A DNA stretch of 64,000 nt, taken from the NCBI GenBank assembly GCA_040904925.1, contig JBBDSP010000006.1, positions 1 through 64,000 of the forward strand, read 5' to 3'. The notes under the pieces are model-generated. The model was not told the origin of the DNA, ran no database searches, and saw only the letters and a list, made by a program, of their open reading frames with translations. How positions within the stretch are numbered: position 1 is the stretch's first letter; the number at the start of each line of letters is the position of its first letter. Both the position numbers and the translations under genes were made by a program. Source of the DNA: Gracilimonas sp040904925 (GTDB lineage Bacteria; Bacteroidota; Rhodothermia; Balneolales; Balneolaceae). Positions 26,089 to 35,100 of the stretch are shown in pieces.

Positions 26089-27544
26089 GTTCTAAGGCGG
26101 TTAACATTGGGATGAATTTCAAATTTGTTTCGTCCCATTCTTTTTGAGGTTTTGAGTCCTCAACAATACCACATCCTGCAAAAAATCGCACTTCATTAGT
26201 ATTAATTAATCCGCTGCGGATGGCAACAACAAATTCCCCTTCGCCGTGGGCATTTATCCAGCCGACAGGAGCAGCGTACCATCCCCGGTCAAAGTGTTCG
26301 AGTTTGTTGATATATGGCATTGCTGATTCGCGTGGGTATCCGCCAACAGCAGGGGTAGGGTGTAGTTTTGATAACACCTCAGTTCGGGAGACACCTTCCT
26401 TTATCTTAGCATGAACCGGAGTGTAAAGATGCTGCACGTTTGATAATTTTTTAATACTGGGAGAAACCGGGTGTTCAAAAATATCCGAATATCGCTGAAG
26501 ATTTTCTTCAATTGCATCTAATACAAATGCATGTTCATTAAGATCTTTTTGACTGTGGAGTAATTCGTGTTCTAATACGGCATCTTCCGAGGCTGTTTTT
26601 CCACGGGAAATACTTCCGGCCAAACCTTCTGTCAAAACCTCACGTTCTCTGAAAGAAGCAAGTCGTTCCGGAGTACTCCCGATAAAGCTGGATTCTCCAT
26701 CTTGACTGATCAAAAAGGAATAGCAATCCGGATATTGGTTGCGAAGGTGATTTAAAATTCGGGTATCAGAAACAGGAGTTTGCAGCTTTACCTTCAGCTC
26801 CCTGGCTAAAACGATCTTTTTAAACTCTTTAGCTTTGATGAGGTCTGTTGCACTTTCAACAGAATTGGTCCATTGATTATATGCTTCAGAATCAACACCG
26901 GGAATATCAACAGTAGATTGATATGATGTTTTTGGGATGACTGTGTAAGAACCTGCATCGCATATAGAATCAAGATGGTCAAGAGTGTTTAGGAAATCAG
27001 AATAAATATCAGCTTTTGAGACTGAGGAAGTAATTTTCTTGCTAATAGTAAGAACATTGAATTTGCCGTTCTTGACTAAAACCCATTCGGGGAGGGTAAA
27101 CGACCCTGCGCCAAAATTTCTCCACTCTTTTCCTACGTTGTGATCAAAAAATGAAAAACCACCTAACAGATGTACCGAAGCAAGCGGATGTTTTAAAGTG
27201 GAAATATGGTACACTTTTGAGAGCAGATCTTTACCTTTACACGATGCTTCCCTGAAACGATTATCTCCTGTAGTTTGAATCCTGTGAAGAGATCCCGCGG
27301 CGGCTATGGAAAAGTCATCACTGGGTTTTTCCCAATAATATTGAAAACCATTCTTGTTTTTGTTTTGCTCAAGTACGGCAAGAGCATCAACAGTGGGGAT
27401 TTGAATGGAAAAAGATAGGTATTTAAACTTTTCTTTAGAGTCAGAAGAGATAAGATCAATAGCTTCATTTAAAGCCAATTCAGAGATCTGCTCCTTAAAA
27501 CACTCTTTTACCTCATTTTGTAAACTCGGATTCACTGAATCCAT
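26075..27544 (-). CDS. menF: Isochorismate synthase
   Basis: 489 residues, chorismate-binding family. Conserved catalytic stretches include KKIVLAREL, SFIGSTPERLASF, LTEGLAGSISRGKT, HPTPAVGGYPRE and RFFAGCGIVEDSKPQKEW. It converts chorismate to isochorismate, the entry step of menaquinone synthesis, and is first in the operon. Its upstream region shares a motif with that of the DUF4290 gene next door. Confidence 0.93.
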   Translation of the reverse strand: MDSVNPSLQNEVKECFKEQISELALNEAIDLISSDSKEKFKYLSFSIQIPTVDALAVLEQNKNKNGFQYYWEKPSDDFSIAAAGSLHRIQTTGDNRFREASCKGKDLLSKVYHISTLKHPLASVHLLGGFSFFDHNVGKEWRNFGAGSFTLPEWVLVKNGKFNVLTISKKITSSVSKADIYSDFLNTLDHLDSICDAGSYTVIPKTSYQSTVDIPGVDSEAYNQWTNSVESATDLIKAKEFKKIVLARELKVKLQTPVSDTRILNHLRNQYPDCYSFLISQDGESSFIGSTPERLASFREREVLTEGLAGSISRGKTASEDAVLEHELLHSQKDLNEHAFVLDAIEENLQRYSDIFEHPVSPSIKKLSNVQHLYTPVHAKIKEGVSRTEVLSKLHPTPAVGGYPRESAMPYINKLEHFDRGWYAAPVGWINAHGEGEFVVAIRSGLINTNEVRFFAGCGIVEDSKPQKEWDETNLKFIPMLTALEHARK

Positions 27545-27574
27545 ATCAGTAATATTTTAGTTTTCAATCTAAAA

Positions 27575-27604
27575 TGAAAGTACGGAATATTACAGCAATG
27601 TTAA
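27575..27604 (-). promoter_or_regulatory. Possible menF promoter
   Basis: Minus strand: TTA, 19 bases, TACTTTCA, within a block GCTGTAATATTCCGTACTTT that recurs almost unchanged upstream of the DUF4290 gene. Between box and start codon lies an inverted repeat ATTTTAG/CTAAAAT (27554-27575), a possible operator. Confidence 0.4.
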
Positions 27605-27654
27605 ACTATTATTAGCTGCTAAATTTTTAAAAAAGAAAAGGGATGGCTGACAGG

Positions 27655-27930
27655 TTATTCAGCGTCGTCATTATCACCGGTGGCGTATGGGTTATGAATA
27701 CCATACTCATCCGGATCATATTCCGCCAGTTTAAAGAAATGCTCCCAGGCAGGTTCGCTTTTGCCGTCTTTATCTACCCAGGTTGGGTGACTTTGTTTTA
27801 TAAGTCCCACTACTCTTTTGGCATAAGAAACACGTTCCTGGGTGTCTTCAATTCGGGGAAGGGCGGCGATCATAAGATCGAGATTGTAGCCGCAGTCAAA
27901 GTCTTTAGGTTTTTCCTGATGTATGAACAT
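27655..27930 (-). CDS. Short DUF4290-type protein
   Basis: 91 residues, acidic and cytosolic. YNLDLMIAALPRIEDTQERV followed by YAKRVVGLIKQSHPTWVDKD matches the core of DUF4290, a family of Bacteroidota-like bacteria usually about twice this long. Here the C-terminal part is mostly missing, so it is a short form or truncated, though no extension is evident in the adjacent sequence. Function unknown. Confidence 0.7.
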   Translation of the reverse strand: MFIHQEKPKDFDCGYNLDLMIAALPRIEDTQERVSYAKRVVGLIKQSHPTWVDKDGKSEPAWEHFFKLAEYDPDEYGIHNPYATGDNDDAE

Positions 27931-27957
27931 ATCTGAGATTGGATAAAAATGTTTCTG

Positions 27958-27989
27958 AGAAAATACGAGATATTACAGCGAGATTACAA
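27958..27989 (-). promoter_or_regulatory. Possible promoter of the DUF4290 gene
   Basis: Minus strand: TTG, 21 bases, TATTTTCT, in a block GCTGTAATATCTCGTATTTT that closely matches the block in front of menF. It sits about 27 bases before the start codon. Confidence 0.4.
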
Positions 27990-28023
27990 ACTGTTTTAAC
28001 AATAGAAGATGTTAAGAGCAAAG

Positions 28024-28082
28024 AATATTTAAAATATTCCTAAGCCTATCGTTAAATTATTTCTTAGTTTTGAACGGTTCAA
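28024..28082 (+). promoter_or_regulatory. Promoter-like region with two palindromes before the CBS-like gene
   Basis: A perfect -7 box TAGTTTTG (28066-28073) overlaps the palindrome TGAAC-G-GTTCA (28072-28082). A second palindrome, GAATATT-TAA-AATATTC (28024-28040), lies just upstream. No TTG at the usual distance is seen. The palindromes could be regulator sites; that is inference. Confidence 0.4.
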
Positions 28083-28110
28083 AAAAGCAATCATCAACAT
28101 AAAGAAATTC

Positions 28111-29094
28111 ATGTATCACAGTTCCATACTTCAGACGGTGGGGAATACACCACTTATTAAACTAAATCACGTTAATGGCAATTCTGAAGGTGCTTTGTTG
28201 GCTAAGGTAGAGTATTTTAATCCCGGGCACAGCATCAAAGACAGAATTGCGATCAAGATGATCGATGATGCTGAAGAAAAAGGATTACTAAAGCCCGGCG
28301 GTACTATAATAGAAGGAACGTCAGGAAATACCGGAATGGGACTGGCGTTAGTGGCAGTAAACAGAGGATACAAGTGTATTTTTACGACTACTGATAAACA
28401 GAGCAAAACTAAAGTTGATTTGCTGAAGGCTTTGGGAGCCGAAGTGATCGTTTGTCCGACCAATGTAGAAGCCGATCACCCTGACAGTTATTACTCGGTT
28501 GCCAAGCGTTTAAGTGAGGAAATTGAGAATTCTTACTATCCCAATCAATATGACAATAAAAGCAATCTTATTGCTCATTATGAAACAACGGGCCCGGAGA
28601 TCTGGGAGCAAACTGAGGGCAAAGTCACACATTATGTAGCAGGTATGGGAACCGGCGGAACTATTTCCGGAGTCGGTAAATATCTGAAAGAACAGAACCC
28701 TGATATCAAAGTGATCGGGATTGACAGTTATGGCTCGGTTTATAAAAAATATTTTGAAACCGGTGAGTTTGATAAGAATGAGATTAAGCCATACATGACA
28801 GAGGGAATAGGGGAAGATATCATTCCCGGGACTATTGACTTTGACTACGTTGATGATGTAGTACAAGTGAATGACAAGGATTCTGCTTTGATCACCCGAA
28901 GACTAGCTCGTGAAGAAGGGCTTTTGGTAGGTTGGTCTTGTGGCGCTGCCTTGAAAGGAGCTCTGAACTATATTGGTGAAAATCCTTTAGGAAAGGATGA
29001 TATAATGGTTATCATAATGCCGGACAGCGGAACACGGTATATCCATAAAGTATATAATGATGAATGGATGAAAGAACAGGGTTTCCTGGATTAA
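28111..29094 (+). CDS. Cystathionine beta-synthase-like / cysteine synthase-family PLP enzyme
   Basis: 327 residues, fold type II PLP enzyme. The PLP lysine is Lys43 in GHSIKDRIAIK; the substrate loop EGTSGNTGMGLALV, the phosphate loop GMGTGGTISG (near 178) and the C-terminal PDSGTRY are all present. Sequence around YFNPGHSIKDRI, CPTNVEADHPDSYYSVAKRL and TEGIGEDIIP looks closer to cystathionine beta-synthase than to CysK, but no C-terminal CBS (Bateman) domains are present. It would make cystathionine from serine and homocysteine, or cysteine from O-acetylserine. The DUF3467 gene follows 24 bases downstream. Confidence 0.85.
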   Translation: MYHSSILQTVGNTPLIKLNHVNGNSEGALLAKVEYFNPGHSIKDRIAIKMIDDAEEKGLLKPGGTIIEGTSGNTGMGLALVAVNRGYKCIFTTTDKQSKTKVDLLKALGAEVIVCPTNVEADHPDSYYSVAKRLSEEIENSYYPNQYDNKSNLIAHYETTGPEIWEQTEGKVTHYVAGMGTGGTISGVGKYLKEQNPDIKVIGIDSYGSVYKKYFETGEFDKNEIKPYMTEGIGEDIIPGTIDFDYVDDVVQVNDKDSALITRRLAREEGLLVGWSCGAALKGALNYIGENPLGKDDIMVIIMPDSGTRYIHKVYNDEWMKEQGFLD

Positions 29095-29118
29095 ATTTAA
29101 CTGCGAAAAAAGCGAATT

Positions 29119-29436
29119 ATGGCAAAAAAAGATCAGACAATGAATCCCGGGCAAATGGAAATTGAACTTAAAGAAGAGGAAGCAACCGGTACTTACTCAA
29201 ATCTGGTAATGATCACGCATTCTCCTTCAGAGTTTATATTGGATTTTATTGCCGTGATGCCGGGAGTGCCAAAGGCAAAAGTGGTGAAAAGAATGATCCT
29301 GACTCCGGATCACGCCAAAAGACTTGCAAATGCCCTTAATGACAATGTAACCCGCTATGAAAAGGAACACGGAGCTATTTCTTCCAAAGATAAGGTGGAT
29401 ATGCATATGTATCGAGGGCCACAACCGGAAGCCTGA
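29119..29436 (+). CDS. DUF3467 protein
   Basis: 105 residues. The core MEIELKEEEATGTYSNLVMI, then FILDFIAVMPGVPKAKVVKR and LTPDHAKRLANALNDNVTRY, matches the small DUF3467 family. No signal or membrane segment. It probably shares a transcript with the CBS-like gene. Function unknown. Confidence 0.88.
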   Translation: MAKKDQTMNPGQMEIELKEEEATGTYSNLVMITHSPSEFILDFIAVMPGVPKAKVVKRMILTPDHAKRLANALNDNVTRYEKEHGAISSKDKVDMHMYRGPQPEA

Positions 29437-29437
29437 A

Positions 29438-30523
29438 TTATTTCTTGGCCTCAATCAGTAACCCGATTCCTACTATAAAAAAGAAAATATGGGGAAGGGT
29501 GGCGGCCACTTCCGGTGATAATGCTCCATAATACCCAAATGGCTCAATGATCTTCATAAAGGCAAGGTAAAGGAAGCTAATTGTAAGTCCGGCAGCCAGA
29601 TACGCTCCTTTTCCGCCACGCCTTCTTACACTTGCAAAAGCAAAGCCGACTATATTTACTACGATGATAGAAAACGGGTACGCCAGCCGACCAAAAAATT
29701 GTACCTGAGGTATTTCAATTCCTCCAGCCCCGCTTCGTTTAATAGATGCAATGTAGTCGATAGCTTCAGGATAGGTGAGCTGATAAATATCCGATGTGGT
29801 TCTGGCAAGATCCCTTGGGAAAGTGTTTAGAACGGTGTCTTTTTCAGAAATACTGTTTTCCTTATATCCATTTTCTGTAAATATTAATTCCGTTATGTTT
29901 TCAAGTCTCCATTTCTCAGTCTTTGGTATCCAGACCATTCTATTGGCTGTTGTAGTTCGGATGATCCCTTGTTCATCGTTAAAATCAATTAAACGAACCC
30001 GGTAAGCGATCTGCTGTTTTTTGTCGAAATAGTTGACTTGTAATTTTGTATTCGGAGATGGCTGGCGATAGATATCACTTTGGTCAATACGCTCGGTTTT
30101 GTTCTGTAAATAGCGCTCTTCAAAGGCAATTCGCTCGGCATTGGATTTAGGAATAACAAAGGCATCTAAAAGACTTATACTCAGCGCACAGAGTATGGAG
30201 AATACCATATAGGGAACGATGAGCCTGTAGAGACTAACTCCTGCAGCTTTCAGAGCAGTGATCTCTAATCGATCTGAAAGTTGCCCCGTTAAAAACAAAC
30301 AGGCTACAAATACCGCAACGGGGGATACCAGCCGAACCATTTCGGGTATAAAATTCAGGTAGTAATTATTGATGATCTCAGCCATTTCTGCCCCATTATC
30401 AGCAAAGTTATCACTGTTCTCTGAGAAATCGATCATAATAAAGATGAAGATCAACATAAGTAGTACAACTACTGTTATGGAAGTAAGCCGGATAAAGATG
30501 TATTTATCGAAGTTATTGATCAC
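29438..30523 (-). CDS. lptG: LptF/LptG family permease (LptG position)
   Basis: 361 residues, YjgP/YjgQ family. Helices are at about residues 12-30, 55-75 and 100-120, followed by a periplasmic beta-jellyroll domain of roughly 130 residues and three C-terminal helices. SDRLEITALKAAGVSLYRL is the conserved cytosolic coupling helix that contacts LptB. It forms part of the ABC transporter that extracts lipopolysaccharide from the inner membrane. Its start overlaps the stop of the preceding family member by 11 bases. Which of the two is F and which is G is assigned by position only. Confidence 0.88.
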   Translation of the reverse strand: MINNFDKYIFIRLTSITVVVLLMLIFIFIMIDFSENSDNFADNGAEMAEIINNYYLNFIPEMVRLVSPVAVFVACLFLTGQLSDRLEITALKAAGVSLYRLIVPYMVFSILCALSISLLDAFVIPKSNAERIAFEERYLQNKTERIDQSDIYRQPSPNTKLQVNYFDKKQQIAYRVRLIDFNDEQGIIRTTTANRMVWIPKTEKWRLENITELIFTENGYKENSISEKDTVLNTFPRDLARTTSDIYQLTYPEAIDYIASIKRSGAGGIEIPQVQFFGRLAYPFSIIVVNIVGFAFASVRRRGGKGAYLAAGLTISFLYLAFMKIIEPFGYYGALSPEVAATLPHIFFFIVGIGLLIEAKK

Positions 30524-31943
30524 TTTTTCTGAATAAATTTTTTATGCTGAAACCGGTAGCTAAGTGAAAAATGAGGTATATCCCTGCTATGGAAAGAATG
30601 ACATTAAAGGTCCACATTCCCACTAAGGGAGAAACAATCATACGATCTGCCAGCTTTTCACCTTGAATTAGTGCCACCCAGTAGAATGTTAATACAACCG
30701 TGCTGATCAGGGCAGCAAAACCAAAATTGCCTCTTTTTGTCATTATTCCAACCGGTGCTCCAAATAATATGAAGACGACACAGGCGAAGGGTATAGATAG
30801 TTTTTTATGTACTTCTACCAAGTAACGGGCAATCCTACGTTCACGCCATTCAATATTGGAATGGATGGAGTCAAACTGGTTCTTATACTCCGTAAGTTGC
30901 CGGGCAGATTCTGCCATAAGGGATTGCTGCGTATTTGCATTCTCAAAACTATTTACTACAATATTAGGACTTGTAATTGGGGGATGTACACTTTGACTTT
31001 CGTTTTGAAATCGGTGCTTTACGAAAAATGACCCCTGATCTTTGTTTTCTTTTCCAAGGACTAAACTGGAATCACTACCCGCCATAGCTACTTGGCTGTT
31101 AATTTCATTATAAAGTGAATCCACTACAGCCAGCATTGCTTTTGAACTCATAGTACGGTCACTACGATTTCGGTCATCGGGGTCTGACCTCATGAATGAT
31201 AGATCAGACAAATCCAGAGTCATGATATGTTTGTTGAATGTATTTCGTTCTATGACTTCGTTAGTACCTCTTGAAGGTTGAGCAAATTCCAGGCTATACC
31301 CGTTTATGAGGTGTAAATTTAAGGCTTGACTTCCCTTACTCACTAACAATCCTTTTTCGGCCATTATATAAGCACGATCCCGATTGTTTTCAGGTTTTTG
31401 GAATAAGGTTATGCTATATAAACTGTCAGTTTCACCGTCAATATGTTCAACCAGGAAAGTATAACCTTCGATACCGTCGTAGAAGATATTCGGTTTTAAT
31501 TCAAATCCCGGCTTCTTCACCCTTATATCAATAAATAAGGATCGTGCTTTTTGGTTAGCTTCCGGGAGTATATTGTTTGAAAACCAAGCTAAGGCAACGC
31601 ATAGAATAATCGAGGTAACCAGCACCGGCCTGATAATTTTCATGGGGTTTATGCCGGATGAACGAAGCGCAGTGAGTTCATTGAGCTCGGCAAACTTGCC
31701 ATAAGCCATCAATGTAGCAACCAATACGGCCATTGGCGCTGCTAAAACTACCATATAGGCTAAATTTGTAAGTATCAGTTCAATAATAACCTGAATGGGA
31801 ATATCCTTGCCGATCAGATTATCGATGTGGAGAATAAGAAACTGCATCAGCAACAAAAACATCAGCGTAAAAAAGCAAAACAGGAAAGGATATAGGTGCC
31901 TCTTTAGCAGATCTAACTGTAATTTGTTTATTAGTTTGAACAC
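30513..31943 (-). CDS. lptF: LptF/LptG family permease (LptF position)
   Basis: 476 residues of the YjgP/YjgQ family, about 100 residues longer than its partner because of a hydrophilic insert around residues 270-350 (rich in Ser, Asn and Gln) between the periplasmic domain and the last three helices. The coupling helix is GKFAELNELTALRSSGINPM. The start is GTG, with a promoter-like sequence only 4 bases away, so the transcript may be almost leaderless. It acts with LptG and LptB in lipopolysaccharide export. Confidence 0.87.
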   Translation of the reverse strand: MFKLINKLQLDLLKRHLYPFLFCFFTLMFLLLMQFLILHIDNLIGKDIPIQVIIELILTNLAYMVVLAAPMAVLVATLMAYGKFAELNELTALRSSGINPMKIIRPVLVTSIILCVALAWFSNNILPEANQKARSLFIDIRVKKPGFELKPNIFYDGIEGYTFLVEHIDGETDSLYSITLFQKPENNRDRAYIMAEKGLLVSKGSQALNLHLINGYSLEFAQPSRGTNEVIERNTFNKHIMTLDLSDLSFMRSDPDDRNRSDRTMSSKAMLAVVDSLYNEINSQVAMAGSDSSLVLGKENKDQGSFFVKHRFQNESQSVHPPITSPNIVVNSFENANTQQSLMAESARQLTEYKNQFDSIHSNIEWRERRIARYLVEVHKKLSIPFACVVFILFGAPVGIMTKRGNFGFAALISTVVLTFYWVALIQGEKLADRMIVSPLVGMWTFNVILSIAGIYLIFHLATGFSIKNLFRKSDQ

Positions 31944-31947
31944 TGAC

Positions 31948-31977
31948 CGTAGATACTTAATTGTTTTTTCTGAGCAA
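31948..31977 (-). promoter_or_regulatory. Possible lptF promoter
   Basis: Minus strand: TTG, exactly 19 bases, TATCTACG. The -7 box deviates at two of the last four bases. It ends 4 bases before the GTG start, implying a near-leaderless mRNA if real. Confidence 0.35.
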
Positions 31978-32159
31978 TAAATGATAGGGATTTTAAATAA
32001 CGAGTGAAAAACTCTTTCTTGTATTTAATTTTTAACATATTTAAATATATAGTATTATCGAGCGCAACCAATCACTTGCAAATTAAAAAAGAAAAACCAG
32101 AGCAGCCTATCGCATAAAGCTACAGATAATACGTAATAACTGAGACCCTAATTATACCG

Positions 32160-35100
32160 GTGCATTCTTTTTTAAAGTTAGTTTATTATCTGCCATTCGC
32201 TTGTTTGATGAATGGATTGCTCATGATTGGTATAGCCTCTGCTCAAGATACCACGGATGTAGCAATTAATATATCTGAGGCGGACAGCACTCTTGAAGGA
32301 GTGAAGTTTATCTTCCGTACACCTCAGTCAGCAAAAGGACTTTATAAAGGAACATCTCCGGGGAAGCTTTATTACATTCGCTCTTCAAAAGAGATATTTT
32401 CTACAAGCTGGGATTCTTCAGATACCTACCGAGGCGAGCGAAAAATAGAAGGAATCGACATCTCACTTCCTACCCGTTACGATTTTGAAACATTTGCACG
32501 TGTTAAAAAAGAACAGCAGAAAAGAGAGATCAGGTATGATCTTATTCAGGAAAGTAAGCAACAAGAGCAGGAAGGCAGGGGATTACTTGACTTTAGCTTA
32601 CAGATACCCGGAGGCCAGTCATCTGTATTTACGACTATATTTGGAAAGCCGGAAGTTAATCTACGTGTAAATGGCTCTGCAAATATGAATGTAGGAGTAG
32701 CTATACAAAATATTGATGACCCAACTATTGAACCGGATTTGCAGCGGCGCATCGACCCTACCTTCAACCAAAATCTTCAGTTAAATATTCAGGGTACCAT
32801 CGGTGATAAACTTACAATTGCCACTGATTGGGATACCGAGCGTGCATTTGATTTTCAGAACAGACTGAGCATCGTTTATGAAGGATATGAAGACGAGATC
32901 ATTAAGAGTATTGAAATGGGTAATGTTTCAATGGAAACGGGGAACTCATTGATCCGTGGTGGCGCTTCTCTTTTTGGGATCAAATCGGTGACAGAACTTG
33001 GATCTCTTAAATTTACTTCCGTTTTATCCCAGCAAAAAGGAGAGAGTGAAACTCAGTCTATAACCGGCGGTTCTCAGGAGACACAATTTTCTATTCGTCC
33101 ATCTCAGTATCAGGATAACCGCCACTTCTTTATTGATTTTTATAACAGGCAAGAGTTTGAAAATAATGTAGCTGATCCTCAGCAATTGGGACAGGCATAT
33201 CAGATATCAGATCTAAAAGTTTGGGTATCAGAGCCACAGATCAATACTACAGATCCGGAGGCTGTTAGGGCAGGGGCCTTTGTGGACCTGGGAGTAGTTG
33301 AAAATGTTGATGGAAGTTATGGTTTGCCCAATCCAGCGAACGACAACATCGATGATGCCTTACTGGAGGCGAACCGAGGTAATACGAGTGCATCCGCAGA
33401 ATCATTTAATGTGTCAGGGAATGATTTCTATAATGGATACTTTCGTCCCCTACAAGAAGGTGCCGACTACACCATAAATAAAACACTTGGTTACATAACT
33501 TTGAACCGGGGATTAAGTTCTGGTGCCTATCTAGCAGTATCATTTGTTCGCCAGGGAGTACCCGGTGAAGGCGAAAATAATATAGAGATTGGTGATATTT
33601 CTCCGCAGTCTTCGGGGCTGACCTATCTAAAATTGATCAGGTCCAACAACCCAACTCCTGATCTGAAATCATGGGCTTTAACAATGCGCAACGTTTATTC
33701 TCTTGGAGTTTCAAACGTAACTCAGGATGGCTTGACGGTTGATATTAAATATACCACCGGAAATGTAGATGAAACCAATCTTCCGGGGAGAACCCAACCG
33801 TTATTACAGGATCTTGGTCTGGATCGTACAGACTCAGAAGGAGGAGAAAACCCGGATAACCAGATCGATTTTTCAGGCATTATCCTTAATCCGAGTAATG
33901 GAACCGTTTTATTTCCATATCTGGAACCTTTTGGAGGGAGGATCAGAACGCTTCTTGAACAAACAGGGGCCTCAGATTCATTAATTGCTTCTGTTACATA
34001 CGATGAACTTTATACAGAGCGACAGAGTAATGCTGATCAATCCAATAAAAATAATTTCTATAGAATAGAAGGGGTTTCCCAGGGAGGTGTCTCCGGGAAT
34101 TTCTCCTTGGGTATCAGTCTGGTTGAAGGTTCAGTAAAAGTTTTTGCCAACAGTACTGAGTTAACAGAAGGAGTAGATTATGAAGTTGACTACTCATTTG
34201 GCACAATAACAATTCTTAATGACCGGTTTCTGGCATCCGGACAAGATATTCGTGTTGAATATGAAAACAATCAGCTTAATGCCATAGGGCAGAAAAATTT
34301 TACTGGGTTACGTGCTGAATATGAATTTAGTGAAGATATCAGAATTGGGGGAACATACTTTAAACTTAAAGAACAGCCATTATCTGATAAAATCACTGTT
34401 GGTAATGAGTCGATCAATAACACTATTCTTGGGATGGATGCAAGGGCAAGATTTGATACCCCATGGTTAACCCGGTTTATTGATCAGATTCCATTACTGC
34501 AAACCAAGGAGGAATCGAACATCGATATCAGTGGTGAGTTTGCACAACTAAGGCCGGGTGTAGCACAGACAAATGCGGCTAGGGATGCTATTGATAACGG
34601 AAAACTATTTACTGATGAAGAGAACGGCCTTGTATTTATTGACGATTTTGAAGGTACCAAGCAAAGCATTTCTTTTATGAGCCCAACCCGTTGGAACTTA
34701 GCTGCTGCCCCTGCCGCAATTCCGGGGTATGGCCCTGACGAGGCTTATTTCAACGATCCCAATTTTAGTCCTATTAATTCCCTGGAATCAAAAATTGCAC
34801 GGTCTGACCTCAGGAGTCAATTTTCATGGTACACTGTACCCCGAAATATTAGCAGTATTTTAGGAGGGGTGGAAGAGACCCCTGAGTCAAAAACTATATT
34901 GACTCAGGAAGTTTTTCCGGGAAGAGAAACCAATAATGCTCAGGAAGACGTGATCAATACATTGGATCTATTTTATAATCCCGGTGAACGTGGTCCTTAT
35001 AATTACAATACAGATCTGAAAAACAGGCTCGAGAACTCTCCGGAAGATCAGTGGGGTGGAATGACAGCAGTTATACCATCCGGGCAGGAAGATCTTACCC

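Noticed and set aside
27931..28110. SAM or cobalamin riboswitch before the CBS-like gene
   Set aside because: The spacer holds only short palindromes and an AT-rich promoter-like box; no conserved riboswitch core was recognised.
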